DNA from: Ulva prolifera
Lineage: Eukaryota > Chlorophyta > Ulvophyceae > Ulvales > Ulvaceae
NCBI GenBank assembly: GCA_023078555.1
Contig: CM041201.1
Location: 2,611,713 to 2,675,712, forward strand
Reading direction: 5' to 3'
DNA: 64,000 bases
The position numbers were made by a program, and so were the translations under genes. The notes under the pieces are model-generated. The model was given only the letters and a program-made list of their open reading frames with translations, did not search any database and had not been told where the DNA came from. Positions 47,701 to 60,062 of this stretch are shown piece after piece (within the stretch, counting starts at the first letter, position 1; each line of letters opens with the position of its first letter).

Positions 47701-48222
47701 CATGCCAGCAAGGAATTCCGTCGCAGCAGCCATCACCGCATGCCTGCGAGTATAATTCCCAGTATCGCGGCAGGCTCACCTGGCTTGCGTGAGGCAGTGC
47801 AGGAGGTCACACAGCCCGATCGAGCCCTTGCCTGATGCATCTATCCGCTGTGTTTGACAGCCGTTCTTCGGGTTGGTCACAAAATCGGCACCGCCATGCA
47901 TTGGAATCAGCCAGCAGTGCATTTCTGCGCCGGGGTCTGACTCAAAAATATCCATTTCGGCTTGCAGAAGCTTTGCAACGTGGATAAAGCGTTTCAGGGT
48001 CCCAAACAGAGTGTCCAACGAACCCCAGGCCGCCGACGGGGAACTGCTTCCACCTGAAGCGGTGCCTTTCACGAGCGTGGTCAGCCTTGATGCGCCAGCC
48101 ACACTGGCTGAGCTTGAAGCCACATGTACAGCCTCTGACATGATGCGGAGCCTTGATGCTATCCTCTGGTACAGCGACAGCAATGCAGAAAGTGGCCAGC
48201 TTGAAAGAAATCTGACGCCCAT
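44750..48222 (-). other. Predicted cytosolic tail exons of the polycystin-type gene
   Basis: Open stretches 48222-47778, about 47459-45700 and about 45680-44750. The border between the first two joins as AG|G in frame. Composition is Ser/Ala/Gln/Pro/Arg-rich with little predicted order, apart from a helical end near the stop (KIMDEIMRIADAREVVKKHI). A border near 45.65 kb is needed to change frame; I prefer donor AACG|GTGTAG (about 45707) to acceptor TTCCACAG (about 45633), but this is tentative. No EF-hand or other known C-terminal domain is visible. Confidence 0.45.
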
Positions 48223-51200
48223 TTTCCGGGCTGTCCAGACTGTGAGACTTCCGATGGTGGCTGGCTGTGCAAAAGTTGACCTCCTCGCCAGGATGTCTCC
48301 AATTGGATTCGACTTAAGTCGAACGAATCCATGCGGTTGCAGTTTCCATCTCAGCAGCTGCCACGCCTGAACTCATGCACCACTGATTAATTGACAAGGT
48401 ACAGGTACGGATACCTGTGAATGAAGGATGCAGTGCACCTGTTGTGACTACCTCAGGCAGATGTTCACAGTATCGTCACTGTGTTGCCTGAAGTAGAAAC
48501 AACATGCAATGTATGCACAGCAGTGTGCCGGAAGTCCTCAGGCGGATACATCATATACAATAGGAAAGACGTCTGAAGGGGCTCAACAAGTAATCATATG
48601 ACACTTCAGCACACAGAGACAGGCAGTGGCGCCAGGCCCTGCGTGGCTGCTTTGATACTCATGATTGAGCTCGAAGCACCCAATCCAACACCATCAAGTT
48701 GATAACAAGCAATGTCAGCCCATCTCTGTTGTATCCATCACTGGTCCATCCGTATAACAAGGCGTCCATGGGAAGCGCATCGGACGTACATCCTCTGGGA
48801 GGCTAAGAGCATACCGTCAAGTGCTGTGCTTCCTGCCTCTGCAGCTCTGCAAGCTCCTTGAAGACAGGCCGCAGGCGAGTGTACTCATTGATCAGGACAG
48901 AGATGATGTAGTTGAGGAGGATGAATGTGTACAGAAGCGTCAAGCCAAACTGCAGAAGGTACGCCCTGACTCCGGCACCGGCGGCGACTTCGAAGTTCTT
49001 GGCGTACAAGGTGTCTGCAAGTTGTGTGAAGCCACCTACAGCCCATCACGCATTCACACATCTATTTTGCATCATCGATCTGCATGGGCCATGAACAAGC
49101 ATCATGCTCTGTCAAAGCCGCTACACTCACATATGGCGTGTGCCTTGCCTATGTTGGTGGTCCAAACAACACGCGGACACACACTTGCACTCCACAGTCG
49201 AATCGATGTATGCCACTTGCAACCACGTCTTGGAACAGTGCATATAAAGGCCGGACTCAGCTCAGGCTGACCGCACCGGTGATGAGACCATTGAGCATGT
49301 ACGGCAGGAGCAGAGGCGGTGTGGTCAAGCTCTCAGCTGTCGGCGCCTCAATCAGAATCATCATTGCCAGTAAGACCGACACAGCTCCGCTGACCAGGGC
49401 CAGCTCCAGCAGTGGTACCAGCGATCGGGTGAGGGCAGATGTGATCATAGCCACAGAGGGGATGGCATGCATGGCCTCAAACAAAGACAGCACGAGGCAG
49501 AACGCATATGCCGCCTTCACTATTTGTGCTGCCTCAAATGCAACTGATGTTACATCCACTGCGACCTGCAATCACGGCGTGTGCTTGACTGGGCCAGCAG
49601 ATGTGTTGGAGCGAGTTGAACATTTGTTTGGCAACTTTCTACGATTGTGTTGCCAACTCAATCTGCTTCTTCTAAAGCTCAAATGCGTGCATCATCTGCG
49701 GTCCCAGGACAGTAGCCAGGCTGAGTGCACGCGGCCCTGACAGCGCCTGGTAACTTTCATTGCACAGCCCCAACTGTAGCAGTAAAGAAAACACCAAAAT
49801 CCTGCTTCGCAGAGAATGCAAGCACACCAGAAGTTCTTCAAGCGCAAGCATCGACTGATTGTCATCGGGCAGCTGCCATGGTAGTGGGTCAGCATCCGAG
49901 TGGCCAGTCACGTCAAGCGTTGACCCAACTGTTTGGCCTGATGCCAGCTGGCAAACCAGTTCAGATGCACCGCTGTCGGCGATTGAGCGCAGGCCACTGC
50001 CTGATTGCTTGGCCATCATCAAGAACCGGGCAGGGGCGGCGAGGTCGTGATAAATGCGCTCACTATTCTGTGTAGACCGCTGCCCGGCCATCGCTGAGGC
50101 ACTAAAACTGCGGGCCAGGCGAACTGCTTCCTGCTCATACCAGCGAAATAAGGGCAGCATCACTAAGATGCCGAGGGTCGTCAGCCATGTCAGCTTTTTC
50201 AAGAGTGACATGCTGCCCCGTGCAGACGGTGCATGCTGGTACAGTGTCCCGGAAGGTGTAGCCTCGACTGCAGCTCCCACTTGCTTAGCATTTGGGCCAA
50301 TCTTATCGCTTGAGCAGGACTCCTTTGTCGGCGTCTTCCTTCTGCGCTCCACTGCTTCAGCGTGCTTCATGTCCAGGGTGTCTGTTGCTTCACAAAGGAC
50401 TGACGCACTCTCTGCCACAGCTGCCGGTGGCAGATCTCCTGTCTCATCATAACCCTTCTGAGTCCCACCAGCGGTACTGCACCATGGTTTCTCTGGCCTC
50501 TTCGATGCTATTCCTTGAGCTACAGGCAACGTGCAGGACGCTGTAGAAGTCTTGCAGCCTGCGGAAGTCTCGTGGAAGTCAAGCGAGGTCAAAGGATCTC
50601 CAAAGTAGGGATTATCAAACATCAATGTTCTCGCCACGGAGGAGGCTTCACTGCGGGACACCACAGGTGGTCCTTCTGCATCAGGAGGCTGGACGTGTGG
50701 GTAAGGGTTGGGAGCAGCTCCATCAAAGGTCAGCCTGAGGAGGTGTACGGCCGCCACCATCCACAGAGTCAAGTCAGCCAGGTTTGACAAGAGCTTTGAC
50801 ATGTTGAGACCCGAATCTGTGAAGACATGCCCGGTGGCCAACATCGGAATTGCTGTCATGCCCGCCTTGCCCAGGAATCGACCTGAAGGCAGCTTTTTTG
50901 CGTGCATGTGGAAATGAGCCACCACAGATGCTCGTTCATTCAGTGTGGCGATCTCAAAGTGCAGCATGGAAGACTGTTCATCAACAAAGCGGCCATCTCG
51001 AAGATACTGCCAGATACGGTATGATCTGTGTATGTCTGCTTGAACCTGCATGGCAAAGAAGGTCTTTCGGATGTTACCTCCATTGCACATTCACGGGAGT
51101 GCAATCCACGTCACCTGGGCACGAACATTGAATTTCAATTGGTCTGATGGTCCAATGGAAACGAGGTGGGTTCTATACGGCCTTGACCATCCAGGTGCAG

Positions 51201-54200
51201 ACAGACATGTACACGGCGTGAGAGTAGCGACGAAGGTGATGCCATTTTGATCTGGGAAGCATACATGCATGTCATCTGGAACCAAAAGATGGAGTAGAAG
51301 CACACCGGAAACACAATTGAGAAGGGAGTGTCAACTGCATTTGCGGACGGGAAAAATCCAAATGGATTTCCAAGCGCAGAGATCTCAATGCTGCCCGGGG
51401 AGGTATTGTAGTATAATCCGACATCCGCTGCTGCAGGTGCATCAAAGAGCATGGATGAAGGATTGAATGAAGGATCCTGCCCAAATGGTGCCAATCCAAC
51501 TCTGGCATCACGAAAAGAGGCAAACGGATCGATGCAGCGGGCTACAAGCTTGGAGAAGCCCCCTAGGCAAAACATGCTGTCGCCGGGGTCGATTCGTTCC
51601 TGTATGGACGTTCAGTAAGGCCTAGGTCAACCACCACTGCCTCATCGAGACATGCACTCCATCCTATCCTGCATCCAACACTCTCCAGCGGACCTTGCGC
51701 CACCAGTACAGCCTCTCGGGCGGCACACCTGTTTCAGCATCACACCGCCCAGGATGACATTTCCGGTGCCCAGCATCCGTGGAGGAAGCAGGCTTCCTGG
51801 AATAGCGGATGAGTTCAGCCGCACATCCTCTGTGGTCCACTGCTCAGAAGCTGTGTCTGACGTCCTTACAGCAGGCTGGACACCCCCCGATGCAGAGCTG
51901 GACTTTGCAGATGTCTTGGCCAGAAGCCGGCGGTCGACTCTCACCATACTCGGATCATCTGCATCAGATGGGCCAGTCAGCCCACGCTGGGCCTCCATCA
52001 CTTGGTCGCTTTCTTCACGCCCTGTGCCAGCCCATAATTGTTGAATCCCTGTTGGATCTATCTGCACGCTGTGAGCCAGCCTACGTAGGCCACACTGTCC
52101 CGTGGCGGATGCGCTGCAGGGCGTATCCGTCACCATGTAAAGGCGTCTAGTGAGCTGCAGATCCGATGCGCCATTTGCAAGGGAAAGGAGCAGGTTAGTA
52201 GCCAGGCCCACATCAGACACGGCTTCTGACCCTGTGTCCTTGGCCCTGTCCAGCTGCGCTTCACAGCCTCCCAGCCACAAGGAGAATGGCCAGGAGAACG
52301 GCTGCACACTCAAAACAAGCGCCGCTGACTGGGACATGATGAAAACCTCTTCGTAGGCGAGGGCTGCCGCTTCCACCAACCCACATATATCTGCTGCTTT
52401 TGCTGCTCTGTCGTCCACTTCTATGTCCCAGCGCTGCTTCAGCTGCATGGAACAACGCATCATGAGACCGGGCTGTACGACTACGTAGTCTGACTACGTA
52501 GTCTGGCTGCCAGAATGTGCCGGTCAGCAAGACCTGCGCGAATCCAGCAAATGGGCCAGGCTCAACATGATCAGCGGGTGAAAGTGTGATGGTGGTCTCA
52601 GGACTGTGCAGCACACACCTGACGGGTCAGTTGAGCAATTGCAGCCTCCAAGTTCCATAGGCCCGCCCACAGCGTCTGCTCAGCTGCTGCAGCAGCTGTG
52701 ATCGGGCACTCATGTGGGCCAGATGTCCTGTTGGTGACCTGCAAGCTGCGCAACCACACCACCGAAGGCTCTTCGCCGCTGACATCAACAGGGAAGGTGG
52801 CAGACAAAAGCTGCAGTGAGGCTTCACAAGCCTGGCAGTCTGGGGGGCTAGAATCAGTGCTGTTGAGGTAGCCCATGGCGACTGTTGTTTCAATCAACAC
52901 AGCTGCTTCCACGCCATCTGGTTGCGACTGCGGAGCTTCAGTCAGCTGAACAGGTTGCTGCAGCTCCACATGGATAACAGCACCACTTGACCACACGCTG
53001 GAGCAGGCTGTCGCAGAGCCAACATGGTCCAGGACCAAAGCCTGCAAGGCTCTAGCAAAACGGGACGTTTTCACTGATCCCACCGACGCCTGTATGCTGG
53101 TCTGCAGTGCTTCAGCCGAAACGGCGCCCAGTTCAGCTGTCAGCCGCACGTCTGTCAGCGCACAGCGCTCGGCAACGCTGATGCTCAGCTGCAGCGGCGC
53201 ACCCTTGAGGCCTCTTTCGTCAACTGCTTGAAGCTCGTACTGCTGCCGCGATGCTATACACATGCCATCAGAGGCAGCTTGGATGGAGCACAAGAAGCAC
53301 CAGCCTGATGGGGAGCTGTCAGGGCATTGAGGAGCATTTGTGGCAGTGAGTATGTTGGATGCCACCGTAACTTGGGGGTCCAGCTGCACACTCAACAAGC
53401 ATGCTTGCTCGCTGCTCTCTGGTGTATCTGGCAAGCCCCTTGCCGGCGATGCACCACAGATGTACAAGTCAACAGGTAGCTCATGGCCACAAACTCCAGA
53501 CACATGCAAGGCCTGGATCACCTCCCCTGAACGGGAAACGTTTGAGACAGTGGCAACCAGGGGGCTGACAACGGAGATGTCAACAATGACATCCGGGGGA
53601 ATCGGCTCGGGTGAGGATTCTGCTCGTAGCGTGCAAGGGCCATCCCCGCACACGGCAGCTTTGCCGGGGCAGTACACCTGTGCCGACGAGCAGGGCGAGG
53701 TGACGATGATGGTCTGCTGCAGCTGTGCAGACGCCGGGGGCTGTGCACCGTCATACACGACAAACTCGATGTCGAATTCAGTGCCGATCGCTCCATTGAC
53801 CGTGTCAACACCGCAGCCTTGCAAGCCTGCAGCACTCCACCGATTGCAAACCGCGGCGTGATTGGAGAGGCCCCGAGGTGCTGCTGACGCCAGTGAATGA
53901 TTCGTTTCGTCCTTAAGGAGCTGTGTTGTGCACCGCACTCTTGCCCAGCCCTCTCCGCTGTACGCATATGTGTGCAGAGGCTCATGATGGAGAGCAGCCG
54001 AGACCAGTGACACATAGCAGGCACGGGGGTGTGAAATGGCAGAGCGTACGCCTACAGCCACGTGCATCAGCTACACCCGCACGGACGTAGGCTTGTCACA
54101 AAACTACACACCGAGGTTGTCCCGGCGCCCGGGGCTGGCCTGTTCGGGGCATTGGGGCGGGGGTCCTGGGGGCCCCCGGCGGCTTCCGTGTGGGGCCGGC

Positions 54201-57200
54201 GCCTGCCGGGCCGCTGCATGGGGCTGCCGCGGCCGCGCGGGCGGCGGGGTCGTGTGGCGTGTTGGCGTGTGGGTTGTGTGGGGTGCTTGGGTGTGTGTTT
54301 GGGTTTGGGTCTGGGCCGCGTGCGGGTGCGTGGGTGCGTGGGTCGGGTTTCGGTGTGTGGTTCGTGTGGTAGTGTGTGGACGCGTAGGGGTGTGTGGGTG
54401 CTTGTTGTGCCTTGGCGTTGGCTGTTGCTCTCCTGCTGCGTGCGCATTGCGTTGTTCGTGCTCTCCCTTTTGGTCCTGGCGGTGCTACCGGCCCCTCCGG
54501 CTTTTTCCTTAGTAACACACACCGAGGTTGGTGGGCACGGACACAACCCATGGCCTCGTCACAATTGCGATTATGGTCATGATGGCAATATGACGGAATA
54601 TCACACGTTTCGTGACGCCCAGCAACGGCTGATGGTCTATATGCCATTCATGGTGCACTCGGCCGCGGTTCTCACGCTTCTATCTCCACCTGAACTTGGT
54701 TGGACGAGCATGGCATTTCAGTACCCCCAGCTGTGATTGCATTTGCACGCCGATGCCGTGTGCTTCCAGACTCATGCATGTTGGCGCAAGACGGTAAGCC
54801 CACACCTTTGCTGCGGAAGGTATGTCCGGGACACCTGAAGTCCATGCATTCGTCAGGAGGGCAAGCCAGCACATCATCAGACAGCGAGCCGTCTTCTGGG
54901 TCAAATGCGCTCGGTGCTGCAGCGCAGCTGCTGTGTGCTTCATCACTTTCGCACGTGGCATACTCCACCCCCCGGCCCACATACTTCACTGACAGGTCTC
55001 CATCTGCCAGCTTCAGGCGCGGCGCCGAGTTGGCGGGAGTCGTCACCAGTGGCTCGCCGGAGATACAAACATCAGAGGAGCTGCAGACGAGTGTGCTGCA
55101 GAGGACTTCATCTGAGGCGCACACTGGGTGTACAACTACGGTGCGGGTGGCCTGGACGGAGGTGTCTGACACCACGTCCATAAGGCGGAAGGTCACCTCT
55201 TGTCGCCCGACTATGGAAGTGTTCAAGGCACACATCTCGAGCCCGACCTCTGAGAAGCGGAAGCCGCTTGCACATGCCTCTACGTACGCACTGACGTCCC
55301 CGTCCACGGGATGTGTGGCACGTACACCCTGCATAGGCGCACATCTCTGCGGCACTTAAGATCGAGAAGCCACGCACAGAAAAGAACGAGCCCCCATCGA
55401 AAGCAGACTCCATTGCTCCTGGACAATGAGCAGCACTGTGCCCGTGCATACAGCTTTACAGTAGAATGTGGGCTGGCTGTCATGCATGGAAACATGTCAC
55501 ACGGCAGACAGCTCCAGACACACTGGTATCATCTCATCATGACAGCCAACATGCAAGGGATACCGGAGGAATTTGAGCAGAAGCACTGGGACACAAGAGG
55601 GCTCAAGAAGTCTGCACACCTGGTCGCACAAGATGTGCAGCGGCTGGCGCCGGGCGCATCTGAAGTACGGGGCTCCCTGCGGCACAAACACCACCGCATC
55701 CCCAAGCAGCTCCATCTGCAAGCCTCCCTGGCTGCCAGCCACCTGCCCCACGCTGACCTTACCCACGCACACGCCCTCAATCGTACACACCCGTTCGCCT
55801 GCCACGGACAAACACGGGTGCTCGTTTACAGGACACACCAGCCACACAGCCCGCAGCGCCTGCGCCGTGTTGCCTGCGGAGTCGGACACGAGGTACCTGA
55901 TGAGCAGCGGACTGTCCTCTTCTGTTGGAGTCCCAGAGAGCACAGCTGCCTGGACCTCTGCAAGGCCGCTGCGTGACACCACCGCCGTCAAGTTGCCTTC
56001 AACGTCGTCCTCAGCCTGGCACCCTGGCCCGTCAAACGGTCCCCGATCCAGCTCCCACCGCGTATACACAATGGCGGATATCTCGGCCGGCAGATTGGAG
56101 CTGGCAACGCGCTCGTCACCAGGAAGCACCTCCAGGAGCAATCGCGGCGGCTCGGTGTCTACCGGCGGAAAGTACTCCTGAGCGGCTGTCGGAGCCGCGG
56201 AACCGCCCAGCACAGCTGCTACGGCGGCCGGCAGGCAGAGCCCATCCACGCATGCCTGCACCTGTGGACACCACATGGTGCTCCCTGGGCACCGGGAGTC
56301 GATAAACACACTCCGGGAGACCGACGGACTAACATTTCCAGCTGCATCTCGGGCGGAGTAGAGCAGTAGCCAGGGACCATGAAGGCCGTCGACGGTGGCG
56401 GGGCCGAGGGATGAGGGGTCCACAGCTGCCGCTTCAAGGGCTTGCAGCAGCTCGGGCAGGCCCAGGGTTGTAACGGACGGGGCAGGGTCCCGCGAGTCGA
56501 CCGCGGACGCGCCGGGGTCACGGAAGGGGGCACCGATCTGCAGTGTGACGGTTGCGGGGCCCAACAGCTCCAGCAGCGGTGGCTGTGAGTCTGGCGGCAG
56601 GCCAGCGCCTGTAATCTGCCTGAGGAGGATCGAGTCCAGCGCACTCACGCAAGGCGGCCGGGTCGCTGAGGCGCAAGGTGGCAGTGCAAGGGGTTGGGGT
56701 GGCGGAATCGGGGCAGAGGCTGGCGGGGGTGGGGGACTTGCAAGTGGCGGTGAAAGGGTAGATGTGGGTGGCGGTGGGTGGGGTGGCGGTGACGGAGCAG
56801 CTGGTGTGGGTGGAGGGGGCTGGAGCGGAGGCGGTGTAGATTGAGGCGGCAGAAGGGATGCAGGTGGGGGATTCGGAGAGGGAGGGTGGGGAGACTGCAG
56901 CGGTGAAGGGGGAGGCCATGGCGGCGGCGACGGTGGAGGCGATGGCGGGGGGGATGGGGGTGGTGAAGGCGGCGGCCATGGTGGGGGAAATGGCGGTGGC
57001 GACGGTGGAGGCGATGGCGGGGGGGATGGGGGTGGTGAAGGCGGCGGCCATGGTGGGGGAAATGGCGGGGGGGATGGGGGTGGTGAAGGCGGCGGCCATG
57101 GTGGGGGAAATGGCGGTGGCGACGGCGGAGGCGATGGCGGGGGGGATGGGGGTGGTGAAGGCGGCGGCCAGGGTGGGGGAGATGGGGGCGGCGACGGCGG

Positions 57201-60062
57201 TGGCGGTGGTGGGGGAGATGGGGGCGGCGAGGGTGGGGGGGATGGCGGGGGGAATGGGGGCGGTGATGGTGGGGGAGATGGAGGTGGCGACGGTGGGGGA
57301 GACGGTGAGTTCGCAATCAAGATGGCGTCACTGACGGCGGTCACCTCAGCGTCTGTCAGTGCCAGGCGGAAGATGTATGCAGCTGCAATGGCAAAGGTGT
57401 ACTTGTCTGTGGAGCCCCCGACGATCACATGACCGACAGTGCTGCCTACGCCCGCCCAGTCCCCTGCCTCAGATGCTGTGAGGTCATGAGTGGCTACCAC
57501 ACTGCCGTTCACATACGCCCTCATCCCAGCTCCCAGGTCGATGATGCAAGCCACCACATGCCAGTCACTGCCATCAAGAGGGGTCTCAAACTCGAGCTTG
57601 GTGGTTGTGAGGTCATATTTGCATGTATGCTTCATGTTTTTTTCCGTCTGCAATGCAATACCTCCGCCGCCAAGCTCCATCTCCATCACAGTTGCGTGCC
57701 CTGGGCCCGTGGAGAGGGGAATGAACTTGACAAGGGTCACAAAAGAGAGCCCCCCTGCCATGGAGATGTCCAGTGGAGGCAGGTTTCCAGCATTCATTTC
57801 CATGAACTTATCGGAGAAGAGCACGAATCTGGACGGGAACGAGGCCTCAACGTCGCTGGGAGGGTCGTCCATGGCCTGCAGGGGCAGGACCTCATCGCTG
57901 CCCCAGGCCTCCAGGTATGGCGCCCCTGCTGCTGTGTAGGCCCTTTCTGATGCTGCCGTCAGCCGTAGGTAGTACGCAGAACTCTGAGATGTGGGGCCTG
58001 CACGGAACCGATTTGCCTCTGTGGCTGCCCACCAGTGGTGTGTCTGTACCACATGCACGCATGGATCGTAGCACACGCGTGCACCTGCCTCACCACCTTT
58101 GAGGAGCCCTCATGGCCTCATCGTGACAACACCACATGCAACGTTGACACTCCCACAAAGCATGTGGCCATGTGCATTGCCATCACCGCAATAGAGGCAT
58201 GGTGAAACTGAGGCGCATACAATTGATTCATGTGGACTGATTGAGCTGGTTAGTGGCTGTGAGGCGCACATGCAGGTAGAGGTGATGTTCATGCCTGATC
58301 ATGATCACAGTGGTGCCATGACTTCGACTCGCACCGTGTGGGATGGAACAGCCAGCATTACCGAAAACAAAATCGGCGGCTGCTGACATGGCTGTAGACG
58401 TGAGGGTCTGGTCAAAGAGCGAAAGCGTTTGGATGCGGCCATTCAGGAAGTCAGAGGTAGTCCCTCCTGTGACATCTGCTCCAATTGCTGAATTGACGAT
58501 CAGGAGGTCTGATATGGACAGCCCTCCACCGGCCATCTGCACACACAAATTCGTGTCATGGGTTAGGCACTGACACGGACTGACGTGATCGGTGCCATGC
58601 GCAACGTCGCTGCACAAGATTTTTTCAGCATCATGTATGGTTGGGCGTCATGTATGTTTGAGCTATGGCATGCCAGCAGGACACATTTCAGCGATGCTAC
58701 TGATGCTTGTGTTCTGTGATTGACTCGGATCAATGGGATCGGGCATACACTGATTGCAAAAGATGGCAACATGATCACCCAATCATTGGAAACTATTAGT
58801 GCGCACAGCATATCACAGGATTGTGCAGACCAGGTGCTTGCTGTTTGTGAATGATCTCTGCATACACACCGCGTTCGCCACAGAATCCCGACTTGCTTGG
58901 GTGGCAATTGAGGCCATCGAAAGGTCCGCATTGATGGAGAGGATATCCATGTAGTTTTCGTGGCGTTCAAACTGTGCAACGATAACGTGGTGCACTCCCA
59001 CAGGAATTGAGTCACTCGGTGTGTAAATAGAGAAAGAGTTTCCTGCATCATCGGCGACCGTGAAAGTGTAGGAGCTAGAGTCAGCATTCACAGCCAGCTT
59101 CAGATAGCCTCCAGAATCTGCCAAGAACGAGAAGACAGTGTGAGCAGTAGCTGTAGCTGAAATTTGCAATGACGCCAACACAGCGAATCCCCCATGGCTG
59201 TCTACATGCAGCGTTTGGGGGCCTGAGAATGTGAGACTACTCTGCTGGTCTTGCCGGAATTCAAGGTAGCCCTTCCCAGCTTCGGAAAGGTACGTTGGGC
59301 CACTGCTGCCAATTTGCAGCAAGTCGGTGGTACATTCAAAGGACGGCTTGACGCTGCTGTCGACCGATCCATCCACGACCAGCATCGCACTGTAATCTAC
59401 ACAACTTCACGTTGATGCACTATGTATATGGGTAGCAGAGACCCTGATACGGCCCGCATCCGGTTGTGAGCAATTCGCACCTGAGCTGCTCAAGAGAGCG
59501 CGCCTTGACCACGCCGTAGTGGACAAGGCACAAAAGGCAGCTACATATGTTGCTATGTGTGTTATGCGTCTCATCAGGAGCGCCGAGTGTAGCAATTGAG
59601 TAGCCGGATCTGACGGAGAGATAACATCGCTTTGGTGCCGCTGATAGGCATGCCTCGGGCACGATCCAGAAGTTCATCGACCACAGCAACGGAGATGTAC
59701 AAGTTCCTGAAATGAAACGAACGAGTTCCTGAAATGCAAGGAGACCCGGTAGTGTGCTGATATATAGCCATGGCTCGGCACGCCGGCACAGTCGCGGGCG
59801 CGTCGACCTGAACTGTCGTGAAGTTGATCGAGTGCAAGCAATGCGATTGCAAGCCACGTTTGTCGCAAAAGGGCCTGCAATGAGCCGACCAGTGGCGAGG
59901 CGACACCATGAATCGAAGCCTCGTTAGGGCAGACGAATCCAGGGAGCAACCTTCCAGTGTCACCCTCTGTGGCAAGCAGCTCAGGCCCCGCTGCAGCGCG
60001 CTGCACGTCTGACATATCCCGGCTGCGATATCAATCAGAGACATGTGGATGTTTACGATCAT
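44750..60062 (-). CDS. Giant polycystin-type channel with LamG and (S)PPP ectodomain
   Basis: I read this as one gene from high to low coordinates. Evidence for continuity: exons join in phase at several borders (52.46-51.64 kb to 51599; 51.37 to 51.04 kb; 49.25 to 49.02 kb; 47.78 to 47.46 kb). Ectodomain: a LamG-like domain over about 59385-58330, a second LamG at about 58.0-57.35 kb (FVTLVKFIPLS, DWHVVACIIDLGAGMRAYVN), a Ser-Pro-Pro-Pro tract (57310-56660), Ig/HYR-like modules with DAAGN and DSAGNTAQ motifs (56.6-55.6 kb, continuing in 55355-54790), and a long Cys-containing region (53.96-52.6 kb). Channel part: NVILGGVMLKQ, then RIDPGDSMFC; LRDGRFVDEQSSMLHFEIAT (polycystin TOP domain); hydrophobic helices at 50.8, 50.2-50.1, 49.8 and 49.5-49.3 kb; last helix LLYTFILLNYIISVLINEYT at 48.9 kb. 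A cytosolic tail continues through 48.2-45.7 kb to a stop at 44750. The N-terminus is unresolved (between 59.4 and 60.1 kb); no signal peptide identified. It could be two genes if a border is misread. Confidence 0.7.
48803..51599 (-). other. Polycystin TOP domain and channel helices
   Basis: Exons about 51599-51374, 51042-49720, 49559-49265 and 49018-48823. The TOP-domain segment LRDGRFVDEQSSMLHFEIAT matches the polycystin pattern in which a short helix is followed by an Asp and a strand. A large hydrophilic insertion (about 50.75-50.2 kb) separates the first two hydrophobic segments. The pore-side helices are VSGAVSVLLAMMILIEAP and LTLLYTFILLNYIISVLI. A complete pore-loop consensus is not recognised. 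Confidence 0.65.
52479..52503. repeat. Two tandem 12-bp palindromes
   Basis: GACTACGTAGTC occurs twice, separated by one T (52479-52490 and 52492-52503), in an intron of the polycystin-type gene. Each unit is a perfect palindrome. Confidence 0.85.
54106..54530 (+). mobile_element. Family A insertion with perfect 14-bp TSD
   Basis: The body 54120-54516 (about 397 bp) is G/T-rich and ends CCGGCTTTTTCCTTAGTAAC. It is flanked by the perfect direct repeat ACACACCGAGGTTG at 54106-54119 and 54517-54530. It is the longest copy in the window and sits in an intron of the polycystin-type gene, antisense to it. Confidence 0.75.
56660..57310 (-). repeat. Minisatellite coding for the (S)PPP tract
   Basis: On the minus strand this reads Ser/Phe/Trp-Pro-Pro-Pro units; on the plus strand it is GGGGGATGGGGGTGGTGAAG and GGCGGCCATGG repeated. 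Near-identical blocks of about 69-120 bp recur between 56,930 and 57,180, showing recent unit duplication. In green algae such tracts form polyproline II rods with hydroxyproline arabinosylation. Confidence 0.9.

Noticed and set aside
56395-57334. Plus-strand Gly/Met/Val-repeat ORFs opposite the (S)PPP tract
   Set aside because: Artefact of the minisatellite; the minus frame continues into LamG and HYR-like domains on either side.
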